Translations under genes and position numbers: made by a program | Notes under the pieces: model-generated | Seen by the model: only the letters and a program-made list of their open reading frames with translations | Told to the model about the DNA's origin: nothing | Databases searched by the model: none | Part shown: in pieces, positions 8,705-19,208 of the stretch | Position numbering within the stretch: position 1 is the stretch's first letter | Layout: every line of letters begins with the position of its first letter | NCBI GenBank assembly: GCA_025667525.1 | Contig: CM046878.1 | Location: 401,753,275 to 401,817,274, forward strand | Source of the DNA: Glebionis coronaria | Taxonomy: Eukaryota > Streptophyta > Magnoliopsida > Asterales > Asteraceae | Reading direction: 5' to 3' | DNA length: 64,000 nt

Positions 8705-11503
8705 TTACTTCTCCTTTGAAAGAATGTTCTTCAAATCCAAAGTAGGATCAAGACGATAATCTTCAAAATCAAAAGGAGGAGCATCACTCTCATGAGGGAA
8801 GTAAGTGTTGAGAAACGTAGAGAAGTCTTCCTCAAATGAGTAATCTTCCAAAGTAGGATCGAGTGATGGCGGAGGATCTTCATCATGTGAAGAATCGCTC
8901 AAAAGAGTATCGGCCTCATCAAAATCATCATATGTGGGCAGATCGGGATACTCAGAAGTAAGGTCATCATAATCATCCGAATCTGAGCTAGACTCATCAT
9001 CATAAGCATCGAAGATCGGTGGAGAATCATAAATGGGAGAAGGTTCCAAATTGGAGAGAGAGTCATCCACATCATCGTGAAAAAGTGGATTATCATTGCA
9101 ATACTCGAATAGAGGATTGTTGTAGATGACAAAATCATCGAGCACATTAATCATATTCACGGATTCTCGTCCAAAGGATTTGCTTGTAAGCTTCCCCATT
9201 TTAAAAACTTGTGAATCATTCCCGACTCTTAAGATTAACTCACCTTCGGCAACATCAACTAGAGCTCGTCTGGTTCTCAAGAATGGCCGACCAAGTATTA
9301 AAGGAATACGAGGGTCCATTTCATAATCAACAACGAAAAAATCGACCGGGAAAGTAAATGTGCCAACTTTAATGAACACGTCTTCGGCAATACCAACGGG
9401 GTAAGCGAGAGTGCGATTTGCAAGTTCAAGAGTCATCTTTGTTGGAGTAAGGTCGGGTAATGATAGTGTTTTCCAAACACTCAAAGGCATAAGATTAATA
9501 CTGGCCCCGAGATCAGCTAGGGCAGTAAATTCTTCAGTTTTTTTAAAGATGCAAGGCAACACAAAACGACCGGGATCTCCAAGCTTTTCTGGAAGTTCTT
9601 TAAGAATAACTGCAGAGCAGTTTTCATTTAAGCGTGTGTTGGCGAGCTCAATCAACTTTTCCTTCTTGTTAAGCAATTCCTTAAATGCTTTGACAAATTT
9701 CGGCATGTGGACAAGTGCTTCAAGAAAGCTAATGTTGAAGTTCATTTGAGAGATCATCTTCATATAGTTCGACACTTCAGAGTCATCCTTGGTTAGCATT
9801 TTGGTCTTGCCTAAACGAGAGGGATAAGGGATATTGGGTTTGGGAGGTGAAGGTGCAGGTGTAGTAGGTAAAGGTTGAGATGTTGAAGGTTCCTTCCTAG
9901 GTACATCGTCATGACGAGGCGGAGACGGTAATGGTGTACTAATACTAGGTGTAGGAGGAGTAGGGATAAATGGTGGTGGAGGAGGTGTAGATGATGGGGG
10001 CGGGATCGGTGGTCCTACGATGGTGACTCCACTATGGGTAGTAATAGCACTCACATTTTCTCGCGGATTGGTGACGGTGTTTGAAGGTAGAGAACTCGAA
10101 GTAGAAGGTTGAGCTGTGGGCAAGAAACTAGCAAGCATATTCTTTAAATCATTTGTTTGATTACTGAAGGAAGATTGGATATTATCTCGAAGCTCGGATC
10201 TTATCTCATTTCCTTGCTTGGTAATATCTCCTTTAAGATTGATAATTTGGCTCTGTAGGTTCTTGATTTGCTCACCTTGGGTTCTCATGATGGCTTCAAC
10301 GTCGGGGTTAATGGGTGGGGCTTGTTGGGCGGGTGGGTGATAAGGATTAGAAGCTCTTGGTGGGATTTGGTTGCTTCTATTGTAGTTGTTGGCGGGGTTT
10401 TGGTTTTGAGAAGAAAAACCGGGTGAAAGGTAGTTGTTGGACCGGTAACTCAGCAAATTTCTATCCCCTTGTTGTCGAGCTTGGTAATTTTCCGGTGAAT
10501 AATTACCATAAGCTGCATACACATTTTCCGGATTTCCTTGAGTCGAAGGACAATTGGTGTATGAGTGAGGACCGCCGCATGTTTCACAAGGATTAGCAAC
10601 CGCTTTAACTTGTTGTTGTTGGTTTGAAGCGAGAAGCAAGATACTTTTACTCATTTCAGTCATCATGCGGGTGAGTTCGGTCATATCAGGGTTTGCTGAA
10701 GTAGAGGAAACATTGACTCTCGGGTTGTTCCTTGAAGAAGCGGAGGAATCCCAGTTTTTGTGGTCAGTAGTCATGTTCTCAATTAGCTCTCTACACTCCT
10801 CGGGTCTCCTTTTCATAAATGTGCCACCGGCGGCTGCATTAATCGTATCACGATCTCGAAAAGTCAATCCGTTGTAGAAAGTATCAATCAATGTCACGGG
10901 AAGCATGTTGTGGTTTGGACAACGATCAATCAAGACATTATATCTTTCCCAAGCATCAAAAAGAGATTCATCGGGATCTTGCATGAAACCGTTGATTTGA
11001 TTGCGAAGGCTCGTGACCATGGATGGTGGAAAGTAGCGCGATAAAAAGCGTTGAGTCATGTCATCCCAAGTATGAATAGAATTCTTTGGAAGACGATCAA
11101 ACCATTTCTCGGCATGATGTGATAAAGTATGTGGAAAGAGTTGAAGGCGAAGAACATCCATTGTGGCACCAGGCAAATTCATGCTTTGGGTGATTGTAAT
11201 GAACTTGTCGAGGTGTTTGTTGGCATCATCATCAGGCATTCCGGCGAATGGATTAGTTTGCACTTGTTGAATCATGTGGTGCTTCAACAAAAACTCCAGA
11301 GCCGTGATTTGCATCGGCGCAATCGGTCCTCCTCGTCCAAACATGGTAGGTTGACAAAGCTCCTCCATTGTCCGAAGATCGGGCTGTGGAAGAACATTGT
11401 TGTTATTGTTGAGGTACGGTGGATTATTGTTGTTGTTAACACCTGACATACTTAAATCTTCGCGAGTCTCGGGCTCTTGATAATTAGAAGATCTAGTACG
11501 CAT
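8705..11503 (-). CDS. Gag-protease polyprotein of element B
   Basis: This intact frame of 932 codons contains a retrotransposon gag domain (WFDRLPKNSIHTWDDM near residue 138), a zinc-knuckle-like CETCGGPHSYTNCP near residue 309, a proline-rich linker (PPPSSTPPPPPFIPTPP), and a retropepsin-type protease with ALADLGASINLMPLSV near residue 664 (DLGAS in place of DTGA is usual in Athila/Tat). A strongly acidic Asp/Ser-rich tail follows. The ATG at 11503 (MRTRSSNYQ) is preferred over an upstream in-frame start at 11560, because Athila Gag usually begins MRTRSS and the ATG follows the primer site by about 230 bases. It would form capsid and process Gag. Being the longest undamaged frame here, it suggests recent activity. 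Confidence 0.93.
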   Translation of the reverse strand: MRTRSSNYQEPETREDLSMSGVNNNNNPPYLNNNNNVLPQPDLRTMEELCQPTMFGRGGPIAPMQITALEFLLKHHMIQQVQTNPFAGMPDDDANKHLDKFITITQSMNLPGATMDVLRLQLFPHTLSHHAEKWFDRLPKNSIHTWDDMTQRFLSRYFPPSMVTSLRNQINGFMQDPDESLFDAWERYNVLIDRCPNHNMLPVTLIDTFYNGLTFRDRDTINAAAGGTFMKRRPEECRELIENMTTDHKNWDSSASSRNNPRVNVSSTSANPDMTELTRMMTEMSKSILLLASNQQQQVKAVANPCETCGGPHSYTNCPSTQGNPENVYAAYGNYSPENYQARQQGDRNLLSYRSNNYLSPGFSSQNQNPANNYNRSNQIPPRASNPYHPPAQQAPPINPDVEAIMRTQGEQIKNLQSQIINLKGDITKQGNEIRSELRDNIQSSFSNQTNDLKNMLASFLPTAQPSTSSSLPSNTVTNPRENVSAITTHSGVTIVGPPIPPPSSTPPPPPFIPTPPTPSISTPLPSPPRHDDVPRKEPSTSQPLPTTPAPSPPKPNIPYPSRLGKTKMLTKDDSEVSNYMKMISQMNFNISFLEALVHMPKFVKAFKELLNKKEKLIELANTRLNENCSAVILKELPEKLGDPGRFVLPCIFKKTEEFTALADLGASINLMPLSVWKTLSLPDLTPTKMTLELANRTLAYPVGIAEDVFIKVGTFTFPVDFFVVDYEMDPRIPLILGRPFLRTRRALVDVAEGELILRVGNDSQVFKMGKLTSKSFGRESVNMINVLDDFVIYNNPLFEYCNDNPLFHDDVDDSLSNLEPSPIYDSPPIFDAYDDESSSDSDDYDDLTSEYPDLPTYDDFDEADTLLSDSSHDEDPPPSLDPTLEDYSFEEDFSTFLNTYFPHESDAPPFDFEDYRLDPTLDLKNILSKEK

Positions 11504-11730
11504 ACACCTACAAAGACAAAAGAAAACAATACCAAACACAAAGACAATATATATACACAATAAAGATAAAATCTTTTTGGATTTTTAAAATTTTTAATTT
11601 TTATGGATTTTTATCGATTTTTAAATTTTATGGATTTTTGAATTTTTTGTGCAAGAAAATAACGCTCACAAGTGAACGGATCCCAAAAAGCAACGCGTCT
11701 CTCACAGAAAACCGTTAATCTTTACGAAAA

Positions 11731-11748
11731 GAGCCGGCAGCGGCGCCA
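11731..11748 (-). promoter_or_regulatory. Element B primer-binding site (tRNA-Asp type)
   Basis: The minus-strand TGGCGCCGCTGCCGGCTC lies 2 bases from the end of the 5' LTR. It closely matches the TGGCGCCG... primer site characteristic of Athila/Tat elements, complementary to the 3' end of tRNA-Asp. Its position fixes the element's orientation. Confidence 0.9.
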
Positions 11749-11750
11749 TT

Positions 11751-13501
11751 TAATACAAGGTTTTTACCAAGTATAAAAATATCGTTGAACCAATCTCTTC
11801 GAATTGAAAACTGGTTTAATGTGCGACTCAGTCGTTCTTTGGTGGAACAAAAGTTGTGTCGTTGTAGTATATTAAAAATGCAAAGACTTAAATGTAAATG
11901 GATATTAAAGTAAATGACGTTAAAATTAAAGTGGCGTTAAAATAAAGGGCGTTTTAAATAAATCTAAGTCTAATTAAAAGAAAGGGTGCAATATTAAAAA
12001 CATTGAAAAGTAGAATAATTAAATGACGGGAAATTAAAAGCGTGACGAGAATTTAAATGTGACAAAGTATTAAAATGTAGACTTAAAAATAAAACAAGAC
12101 AAAATAAAAAAGTAATACCCAATCGGAATGTATTCCGATCAGACTTCAATCAGAATGTATACAAACCTCCCTATCGGAATGTGGATCGGAACCTTAGATC
12201 GGAATACCCTGTCACCTATTCAGATCGGAATATCCAAACAAACCCTTTGATCGGAATGAATACTACCTCTTGATCGGAATGTGAATAACCAAACCCTGAT
12301 CGGAATGTAGATTGGAATACCCAATCGGAATGCTGTCACCTTTTCAGATCGGAATACCCAAACTCACCTTGATCGGAATGTCACTTACTTACCCTGATCG
12401 GAATGTCACAACCTCTTGATCGGAATACAACTAAACACCCCCAATCGGTATGTTAAAGCCCTTTTCCGACCAAGCAATGAAGCTATGGTCGGAAAGATAA
12501 ACCCTTTTCCGACTGAATGGTCGGAATACAGAAGAAAAAGCACAAAATAAGCTAGAAAAATAAGCTACTAATCAAATAAGCACACAACGAAAATCCTAAG
12601 GCAAACCGTATAAGAAAAAGCTACTAAACTGAAATTTAAAGACTTTTATAACACGAAAAGAAAAGGTTTACGAAAAACAAACTTTTATATAAAAATAACT
12701 TTTATAAAAAACTTTATAAACTTAAAGATAAACACAATAAGCTATAAAAAATCAATGATCTAAAACAATCAAAAGCATAAAAACATAACCTTTAATCAAA
12801 TAAGCAACACAATAAGCATATAAACATAAAGATCAAGCAAAGAAAGAAAGGTAGAATGAGAGATTTAAACAAGAAAAGTAAAGGTGCAATAAAGATAAAA
12901 GTAACTTACTTGAAAATTAAAGTGCACGACAAGGTAATTAAAGGTGCAATAAAGTAAATGTGCAAGTCAATAAAGATGGAAGAACTAGTGTCACTCTAGC
13001 CAACCAAGAAAAAATGAAACTAGATGATCCTATTTATAGTAGATTAGGGAGATGGTTAGAGGAAGCTTCCTCTCCTCCTTCCTTTCTTCTTAATTGCACC
13101 ATTAAGTCCTTCCCTTCTTAATCTTTTGTTAATCGGACTTTAATGACTTATGCCTCGGGATTTCTTTAAACTCGTCTTTTAATTCTTCAATAAATAAGAC
13201 TTGAGTTCTTCGGCTTTTAGTAAACTTCCGTCTTTTGACTTTTTCTTCGATAAATCTTCAGAATTGGTCTTGGACTTCCGTTCTTTTTGCACTCCTGACT
13301 TCTTGACTTCGTCTTTCATCTTTTTCTTCAATAAAAGCCCGTAAATGCCCGTGTTTTCTCCACTTTTCACCTTTTCGTCCTAAATCACAACAAAAACACA
13401 AACCACGCATAATTCCGACATAAATGACATAAAATATACGTTTTGGTCCGGTTATTATTGTAATTAAGTGGTAAAAAGGATGGGTGTTTACACACCTATC
13501 A
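11751..13501 (-). repeat. Element B 5' LTR
   Basis: This 1751-bp LTR starts TGATAGGTGTGTAAACACCC on the minus strand and ends CCTTGTATTA before the primer site. It differs from the 3' LTR by scattered substitutions and a few short indels, the largest being about 30 bases present only here. It carries the second ATCGGAAT array at 12116-12530. The small divergence points to a recent insertion, but I did not count it. Confidence 0.92.
13029..13039 (-). promoter_or_regulatory. TATA box candidate, element B 5' LTR
   Basis: The minus-strand CTATAAATAGG is a good TATA box inside the LTR that would drive element B. It lies about 465 bases into the LTR and 1.28 kb before the primer site. It falls exactly in the segment missing from the 3' LTR copy. 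Confidence 0.6.
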
Positions 13502-13506
13502 ATGAT

Positions 13507-13690
13507 AATTATGGAAACTTTCTATTTTTGGAAACTTACTAATTATGGAAACTTTCTATTATTAGAAACTTACTTTTTAAGGAAACTTAATATTTTTGGA
13601 AAGTTACTATATATGGAAACCTGCTATTTTTGAAAAGTTAATGTATATAGAAACCTACTATTTTAGAAAGTTACTCATTATGTTATAACA
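13507..13690 (+). repeat. GGAAACTTTCTATTTTT degenerate repeats, LTR A
   Basis: About eight imperfect copies of a 17-22-base unit (GGAAACTT(A/T)CTATTTTT) continue copies at 4480-4570 on the other side of element B. The same repeat type occurs at the matching place in the C LTRs (29440-29610, 37800-37975) and the D LTRs (43990-44070, 51890-51980), so it is a lineage-wide LTR feature. Confidence 0.75.
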
Positions 13691-14925
13691 AGTATTATAA
13701 CACTTCAAACATGAAACACATGAATCTAAAACACATGGAACTATAAGAAATACATGATTAAAACATGAAGTAATAAGACAAGACAAGAACAAGTATAATA
13801 AGTATGAACACGTCAAGTAAACTAATTAACAAGTATGTATAAGTAAGATCGACTCTTATTCATGTCCCTTCATTATGTAGCTATTGTGAAGTCGGAGTGA
13901 TCCTCTACGTTCGTTTTCGTCTTCATTTACTGTACATAAGGTACGAATATTCCGTCCTTCAGTAAGGACATCTTTCTTCCTATATTAGGATTCCCCGTTT
14001 GCAGCCATCTGTTTTTCCCAATAGTGTAAGTGTCTTGAACACATCAGTATATGTTATGATTATTTTAGATTGCCTGAGCTATATACATGCATGCCAGTTT
14101 CACCTAGTTATGGGGGTTCCATAACCATAGCACTGGAGGCACCGGTGTTTTGACTCTTCTACGGTGAGAGTGATTGCTCTTAGTGTCTCTTTACAATATT
14201 TGGCCTATGTTATTGTTATCATGTGCGGCGAATGGGTGCATCCTAGGACAAGTAATATGATTTCATGGTAACTGTGGTGTGTGCCTCGCATCCGTTACAG
14301 GAGCTGATCCCTCCACTCATTTTATATATTAATTAGAGGCAGCCCCTCTAATTGCATGACGAGGTCACCCCTCTATGTATTCATGCACGTTGATATAACA
14401 TGATCTATATGGGCTCTGGGCATATTTATAATACAGATTTTCAAGATAAACTAAACATAAGTCTTTTCAGAAATATAAACCAATCTTATGAACTTAAACC
14501 ATGTTTTCCAGGACATACATTTATTCCGCTGCTATTCATTTCATTGCTTGCTTATGTTTATGCTTTATATTCTATGTTATATATCCGTACACTGAGCGTA
14601 TTTCTCAGTCGTATTTCTATTTCCATGTCCCAATACGGCAGGTAATAAAGGGCAAAGCTAGGATTTCAAGAGTACATGCATGGAATGAGTCGCCCGTCTT
14701 TTTTCATTCTTTAATGCATTTACATACTTTTGCTTTGCTGGACATTGTTTAGTCCTTTCTTTACATTCTATACTTATGCATTTCGTGTGTGGAGTTTATG
14801 TGGATTCGATGTTTGTTTCCGGTTTCTTTTATGGTCATTTAATGTTTTAGACATTTACCTTGCATGCTTTGATGATATGCCATAATTATCCTGTGATATT
14901 CCATTTATCAAAATGTGGTGTTACA

Positions 14926-14998
14926 GAAGTGGTGGTATATTGTTTTGATTGTTCCCAGTAGGTGGTGGTGGTGGTGATGTGTTGCTCGTTTCAGGCAT
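14926..14998 (-). pseudogene. Copia element G gag, N-terminal part
   Basis: The start codon at 14998-14996 opens a short frame beginning MPETSNTSPPPPPTGNNQ. It is continuous, after removal of the nested solo LTR and one GAAGT copy, with the gag frame at 3021-2936. The start is chosen because it is the first ATG after the primer site at 15056-15071. A polyproline stretch comes from CCACCA repeats. The part is too short to be recognised alone and is assigned by frame continuity and the target duplication. Confidence 0.8.
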
Positions 14999-15055
14999 GG
15001 TTGATCTTGATTATAAAACTTAGAATGATTTTTATGAAGGTTTTAATATTAAACA

Positions 15056-15071
15056 CCGCTCTGATAATAAT
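15056..15071 (-). promoter_or_regulatory. Element G primer-binding site (degenerate, Met type)
   Basis: On the minus strand ATTATTATCAGAGCGG follows the LTR end GGGACTTTCA. TATCAGAGC matches the core of the initiator-Met primer site TGGTATCAGAGC, and the first bases are changed. It orients element G. Confidence 0.7.
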
Positions 15072-15830
15072 TGAAAGTCCCTAAACTTGACTGAAACGAC
15101 TAATTAAGATATATAACACAAGTAAATACTTTTCAAATGTAAGACTTTATTATTGTATAATCAAGTATTACAAGTGTTATGGATCACACATTTTGATGAC
15201 AATGTGTTGTGTACTCTTTGGACAAATAAACTTGTACAAGTTACAAGTTTAGAAGCTAACTTAAGAACACAGGCACAACTGGTTGTTCTTCAAGTTCAAG
15301 AGAGTTAATGTGTGAAATCTAACAAAGTGAACAACATTAACTCTATGCTACATTCCTATTTATAGTGGTACAAGGTTGACTTTGATAGCTGTTGATAGCG
15401 ACTACAGAAAACAAACCATGTCAGACATCTATCACAATGCTTTAGGGAAACATAGCTGACATAGTTTCTCTTTTCTTCATAACCTCGTACTTTAGGCTGC
15501 ATATCTTCCCGCCTAAACACTTAGATATGTCCAAAGTCTTTAGAGTGTTAATAGGGTATTGCCGCCCCTGTTAACACTCAACCATGGAGAGTCCCTGGTA
15601 CATCTTGGCTGTTATCCACCACAGCCAATGAGTATGTCTTCAAGTAATCTTCGACTTCCGTAACAATGTCTTTGACATGGACTCCCTTGTGGTTGCTCAC
15701 AGAGACTAAGTTCTTTGTGAGTCTTATGGTACTTGCCTATCACCTTGGCACAGGCAAGTTAATAACCTACAACTTGATTTTCGTTTAAATCTATGACTAA
15801 GGGAATTATAACATACTTAGATTCCCAACA
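15072..15830 (-). repeat. Element G 5' LTR
   Basis: This 759-bp copia LTR begins TGTTGGGAATCTAAG (15830 downwards) and ends GGGACTTTCA (15072) on the minus strand, followed by the primer site. No second copy lies in the window. Its right edge cuts into the integrase of copia F. Confidence 0.85.
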
Positions 15831-16490
15831 CTTAATCATGTTTCTTGATGATCGTGCAAAGTTTTGCTATGTTTACTTGTTGAAAAGTATAGATGAAGCT
15901 ATATACACGTTTGTTCAATACAAAACCGAAGTTGAGAATCAACTTAGTAGGAAAATCAAGGTTGTAAGAAGTGATAGAGGAGGTTAATACGTGTCTCTTT
16001 TTTCTGATCTATGTGCGAAAAATGGATTCAAACACGAGTTCACTGCTCCTTATTTCACCCCAGCAAAACGGTATTGCCGAAACGAAGAACCGTACCTTAA
16101 AAAAAATGGTTAATGCCATGTTGATAAGTTTTGGTCTAAACCATGACGTAGGGGGAAGCCATTATAACAACTACTTATCTTTTAAGTAAGATATCTCGTA
16201 AGGAAAAAGAGGAAACTACATATGAACTGTGCATGGGAAGAAAACCATCATACCAGTACTTACGAGTGTGGGGGTGTGTAGCCAAAGTAGTTGTGCCGAC
16301 ACCTAAGGCCCAAAAGATTGGTCCTAAATATGTGGATTGTATATTCATTGGATATGCTAAGAATAGTAGTGCTTATCGCTTCATTATACATGATTAGAAA
16401 AATCTAGATATACAAAAGAACGCAGTAATGGAGTCAAGGAATGCTTCCTTTTTGAAAATATAGTTCCCTGCTTAACAAAGGAAACTAGAA
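15831..16490 (+). pseudogene. Copia F integrase remnant
   Basis: Pieces of the copia integrase core are visible in shifting frames: FLDDRAKFCYVYLLK, KIKVVRSDRGG (second catalytic Asp), then ISPQQNGIAETKNRTLKKMV (catalytic Glu). At least one frameshift (near 15985-16060) and many stops interrupt it. The HHCC zinc domain is missing. Integrase would join cDNA to the host chromosome, but this copy cannot be functional. Confidence 0.85.
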
Positions 16491-16619
16491 ACTCGTTTAG
16501 AATAGATGAAAAAGTTATCCAAGATAAGAGACCAAGAGATGATAATGATCTCCAAGATGAGAGATAAGATCAACCAGAGGAAGAAGAGGTTGAACCAAGA
16601 AGAAGCAAAAGGGCTAGAA

Positions 16620-17730
16620 CTGAGCATTTGTTTTACGCAATTTTATTACATTTATGGTTGAAAATGAACCCACTTCTTATCGAGAAGCGGTAAATTCCTC
16701 AGAAGGACCTCGATGGAAAGAAGCCATTAAAATTAAAATATATTCTAGTTTACAAAACCATTTTGGAGCTCATAGATTTACCTCCTGGTTGTAAACCACT
16801 AGGCTATAAATGAATCTTCAAGAAGAAGATGAAAGCCGATGGCACCATTGACAAGTACAAAGTATGATTGGTAATTAAAGGATTTATACAACGTGAAGGT
16901 CTAGATTACTTTGATACGTATTCGCATGTTACGCGAATAATGTCAATTATAATGATACTTGTTATTACCGGATTAAGAAATTTGGAAGTTCACCAAATGG
17001 ATGTGAAAACGACATGTCTAAGTGGAGATTTAGAAGAAGAAATATATATGAACCAACTTGAGTGTTTCATATCTCCCGGGAAAGAGAGAAAAGTTTGTAG
17101 GCTTGTTAAGTCATTATATGGTTTAAAAAAACTCCCAAACAATGACATAAAAAGTTTGATCACGCCATGTTAGAGAATGAATTAAAAATTAATGAATGCG
17201 ACAAGCGTGTTTATGTTTATATCAAAGACACAAATAGTGGATATGTAATCTTGTGTCTATATGTTGATGATATGCTTATCGTTTCTAGTAACGAAAAGAT
17301 GACGGAGTCTACTAAAGACATGTTGAAACCAAAGTCTGACGTGAAATATATGGGTTTGGTTGTGATCTTCATAATAAAGATCATACGAACTAAGAGTAGA
17401 CTCGCATTGAGTCAATCACATTACGTGGACAAAATTTTTAATACTCATAATACGGGGGATTCAGACCTAGTTATAACTCCAATTGAAACCAGTTTGAATC
17501 TATCTAAAAATAGAGGTGTGGGTGTTGCCCAATTAGAGTATTCAAGAATTATTAGCATGTTAAAGTATTTGATGGCAAGTACCGAACGTGACTTAGCTTA
17601 TATTGTTAGTAGGATAAGTAGGTATACTAGTAATCCAAGTGATACACATTGGAAAGCTATGACTAAGGTACTTCATTATTTGAGATACAATCGCGTTCCT
17701 AGACTGAATTATGCTAGATATCAAGCTGTT
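16620..17730 (+). pseudogene. Copia F reverse transcriptase
   Basis: The copia reverse transcriptase is recognisable from RWKEAIKI near 16706 through VIKGFIQREGLDYFDTYSHV (16870), VHQMDVKTTCLSGDLEEEIY (16990) and the catalytic [10 protein letters not shown] (17262). Several stops and shifts lie between 16620 and 16870. The frame from 17167 stays open through the thumb region ([15 protein letters not shown]). The YVDD catalytic motif is intact although the protein as a whole is broken. Confidence 0.9.
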
Positions 17731-18085
17731 ATCGAAGGATACTGTGATGGGAATTACATATGTAACATAAATGATTTTAGATCGATTAGTGGATATGTGT
17801 TTACACTAGGATGGGTTGCTATATCTTGGAAATATTCTAAGCAAACTGTAATAGCTAAGTCCACAATAGAATCAAAATTTATAGCGTAAGATAAATACGG
17901 ATAAGAGGCGAAATGGATACATCAGTTCGTAGAGGACATACTCAGGTGGCCTAAACCAGTAAGGGCCATTAGTATACATTAGGATAATTAATGAGCAATT
18001 GGCAGAGCTCATAGCATAATGTATAATCGAAAGTCCAGGCATATCTATCGTTGACATAATTCGATAACATCATGGGCAACCTAAT
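17731..18085 (+). pseudogene. Copia F RNase H
   Basis: The RNase H fold continues in the same frame: [20 protein letters not shown] (catalytic Asp region), [20 protein letters not shown] (catalytic Glu), then a TAA at 17887-17889. Degraded sequence still readable as SRHIY follows at about 18030-18050. Beyond 18085 no coding signal remains. Confidence 0.82.
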
Positions 18086-18602
18086 CATAGAATGTAACGA
18101 AAGTCACGTAAATGTGGGAAATTTACTTACTATAGTAACTTTCCTAGTCCCTTCATATAACAATGTGACTTGTTGAGAGGTTAAACATGTGGCTTAATGA
18201 TTCAATATGAAATCACCAAGCATGATGATTTAAGATAAAATTTGAAAGTACATGCTTTTAATGATTCAAGATGAAATCACCTATGTGAGATAAGTGGGGT
18301 CGCTTCAAAGGAAATGGAGGGGGCGCAATTTCTAAGAGCTCTTGTAGAACCAAGCTATTGTTCATGATCATAACGAGCACGACTATGAGTACTTGACATG
18401 GTCAGGGAGAGTCTTGCGTGAGTGTGTATTGTCGTCTATGTAAACAGAAGCTGAGTTCAAGGACATCATGTTTACTCAGATCTTGGAGACTAAGTGCATC
18501 CCACAAGGGAAGGTTCAAAGGGTTACACCTACCTATCCTATGCAGGATTTAACTACAAAAATTCTACCAATAGATTTGTGTGTTTTTTACCGATCTCCAT
18601 TC
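18086..18602 (+). other. Copia F 3' untranslated region
   Basis: About 500 bases between RNase H and the polypurine tract show no convincing ORF. The repeated phrase ATGATTCAA(G/T)ATGAAATCACC occurs twice (about 18199 and 18260), consistent with a small internal duplication. Confidence 0.6.
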
Positions 18603-18613
18603 ATGTGGGGAAT
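18603..18613 (+). promoter_or_regulatory. Copia F polypurine tract
   Basis: ATGTGGGGAAT lies immediately before the LTR start TGTTGGAAA, the standard arrangement for a copia plus-strand primer. Confidence 0.8.
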
Positions 18614-19208
18614 TGTTGGAAAAATGATTGTGGAAAATGATTCTTTGCAAATTGTGGACACAGTTTGATATAGGTATATGTTATATATATATTATCATTA
18701 GTTAGTAGCTTTGTGTTCTCCTCGAAGAGAGTTTTGGGATGAGCTAAAGTATGTTAAGAATGGAGTTAATATGAATGAGATATTGTGTCTTAGTGAGGCA
18801 CGTGAAACACATATGGAAAAAAATAAATGTCACACATCGCCCAAAACATAAAGTGAAAACACGTTTATAAGGAAATCATGCTTCTACCTTCAACATATCT
18901 TTGGTTGGTTTTACTCCAACACCTACGTGTCTACGCGCTTGGGGTGTAGAAAATGAGATTTCTAGGCTAAAGGAGTTCAAATCTTCTGAACTTGTGCGAG
19001 TACGCGCGACCTGAGGACAAGAATGCAGCTCTGAATGTTCGCCTATGCGCCTATCTGTTTTCTACTACTTCGGGTTTCTTTTGTTTCCAGTTTAAGAAAT
19101 CTATTTAAGAATAGATTTAAACTAAGTGATAAAGTTATATAGAATAATTTTGCGCATAGAGAATATATGCAAATCACATTTTATTTAAAACTGGTTTGTA
19201 TTATTGAT
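18614..19208 (+). repeat. Copia F 3' LTR, left part
   Basis: The first 595 bases of the F LTR begin TGTTGGAAAAATG. They are interrupted at 19208 by element D, whose duplication copy GATAC is at 19204-19208. The LTR resumes at 53262-53342. Confidence 0.85.

Larger units (their letters stand above)
4571..13501 (-). mobile_element. Athila/Tat-like gypsy element B, Gag-protease only
   Basis: This is a complete 8.9-kb minus-strand LTR element inside solo LTR A. It comprises the 5' LTR (13501-11751), an Asp-type primer site (11748-11731), one long Gag-protease frame (11503-8705), about 2.4 kb of non-coding sequence, a polypurine tract (6303-6289) and the 3' LTR (6288-4571). Flanking duplications are imperfect (ATGCT at 4566-4570, ATGAT at 13502-13506). 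No reverse transcriptase, RNase H or integrase is visible in any frame, so the element must be mobilised in trans by a full Athila/Tat relative. Confidence 0.9.
3027..14925 (+). mobile_element. Gypsy solo LTR A, split by element B
   Basis: The LTR starts TGTAAAACCCGC at 3027 and ends GGTGTTACA at 14925. It is flanked by perfect 5-bp duplications GAAGT (3022-3026 and 14926-14930), and the outside sequence rejoins copia G gag in frame. No internal gypsy region is present, so it is a solo LTR left by LTR-LTR recombination. Without element B it is about 2.97 kb. It shares its ends, a GC-rich hairpin island, GGAAACTTTCTATTTTT-type repeats and the downstream U5 region with the LTRs of elements C and D, so it belongs to the same lineage. 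Confidence 0.92.
1559..15830 (-). mobile_element. Copia element G: 5' LTR plus gag, split by a nested solo LTR
   Basis: This is a minus-strand Ty1/copia fragment. Reading down the minus strand it has a 5' LTR (15830 to 15072), a degenerate Met-type primer site, the gag start at 14998, and gag continuing at 3021-1559. Everything between 3022 and 14925 is a later insertion (solo LTR A carrying element B). Removing that insertion with one copy of the GAAGT duplication restores the gag frame exactly: 159 bases, or 53 codons, precede the codon at 2935. Protease, integrase and reverse transcriptase are absent, lost at the left junction near 1558. Confidence 0.85.
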
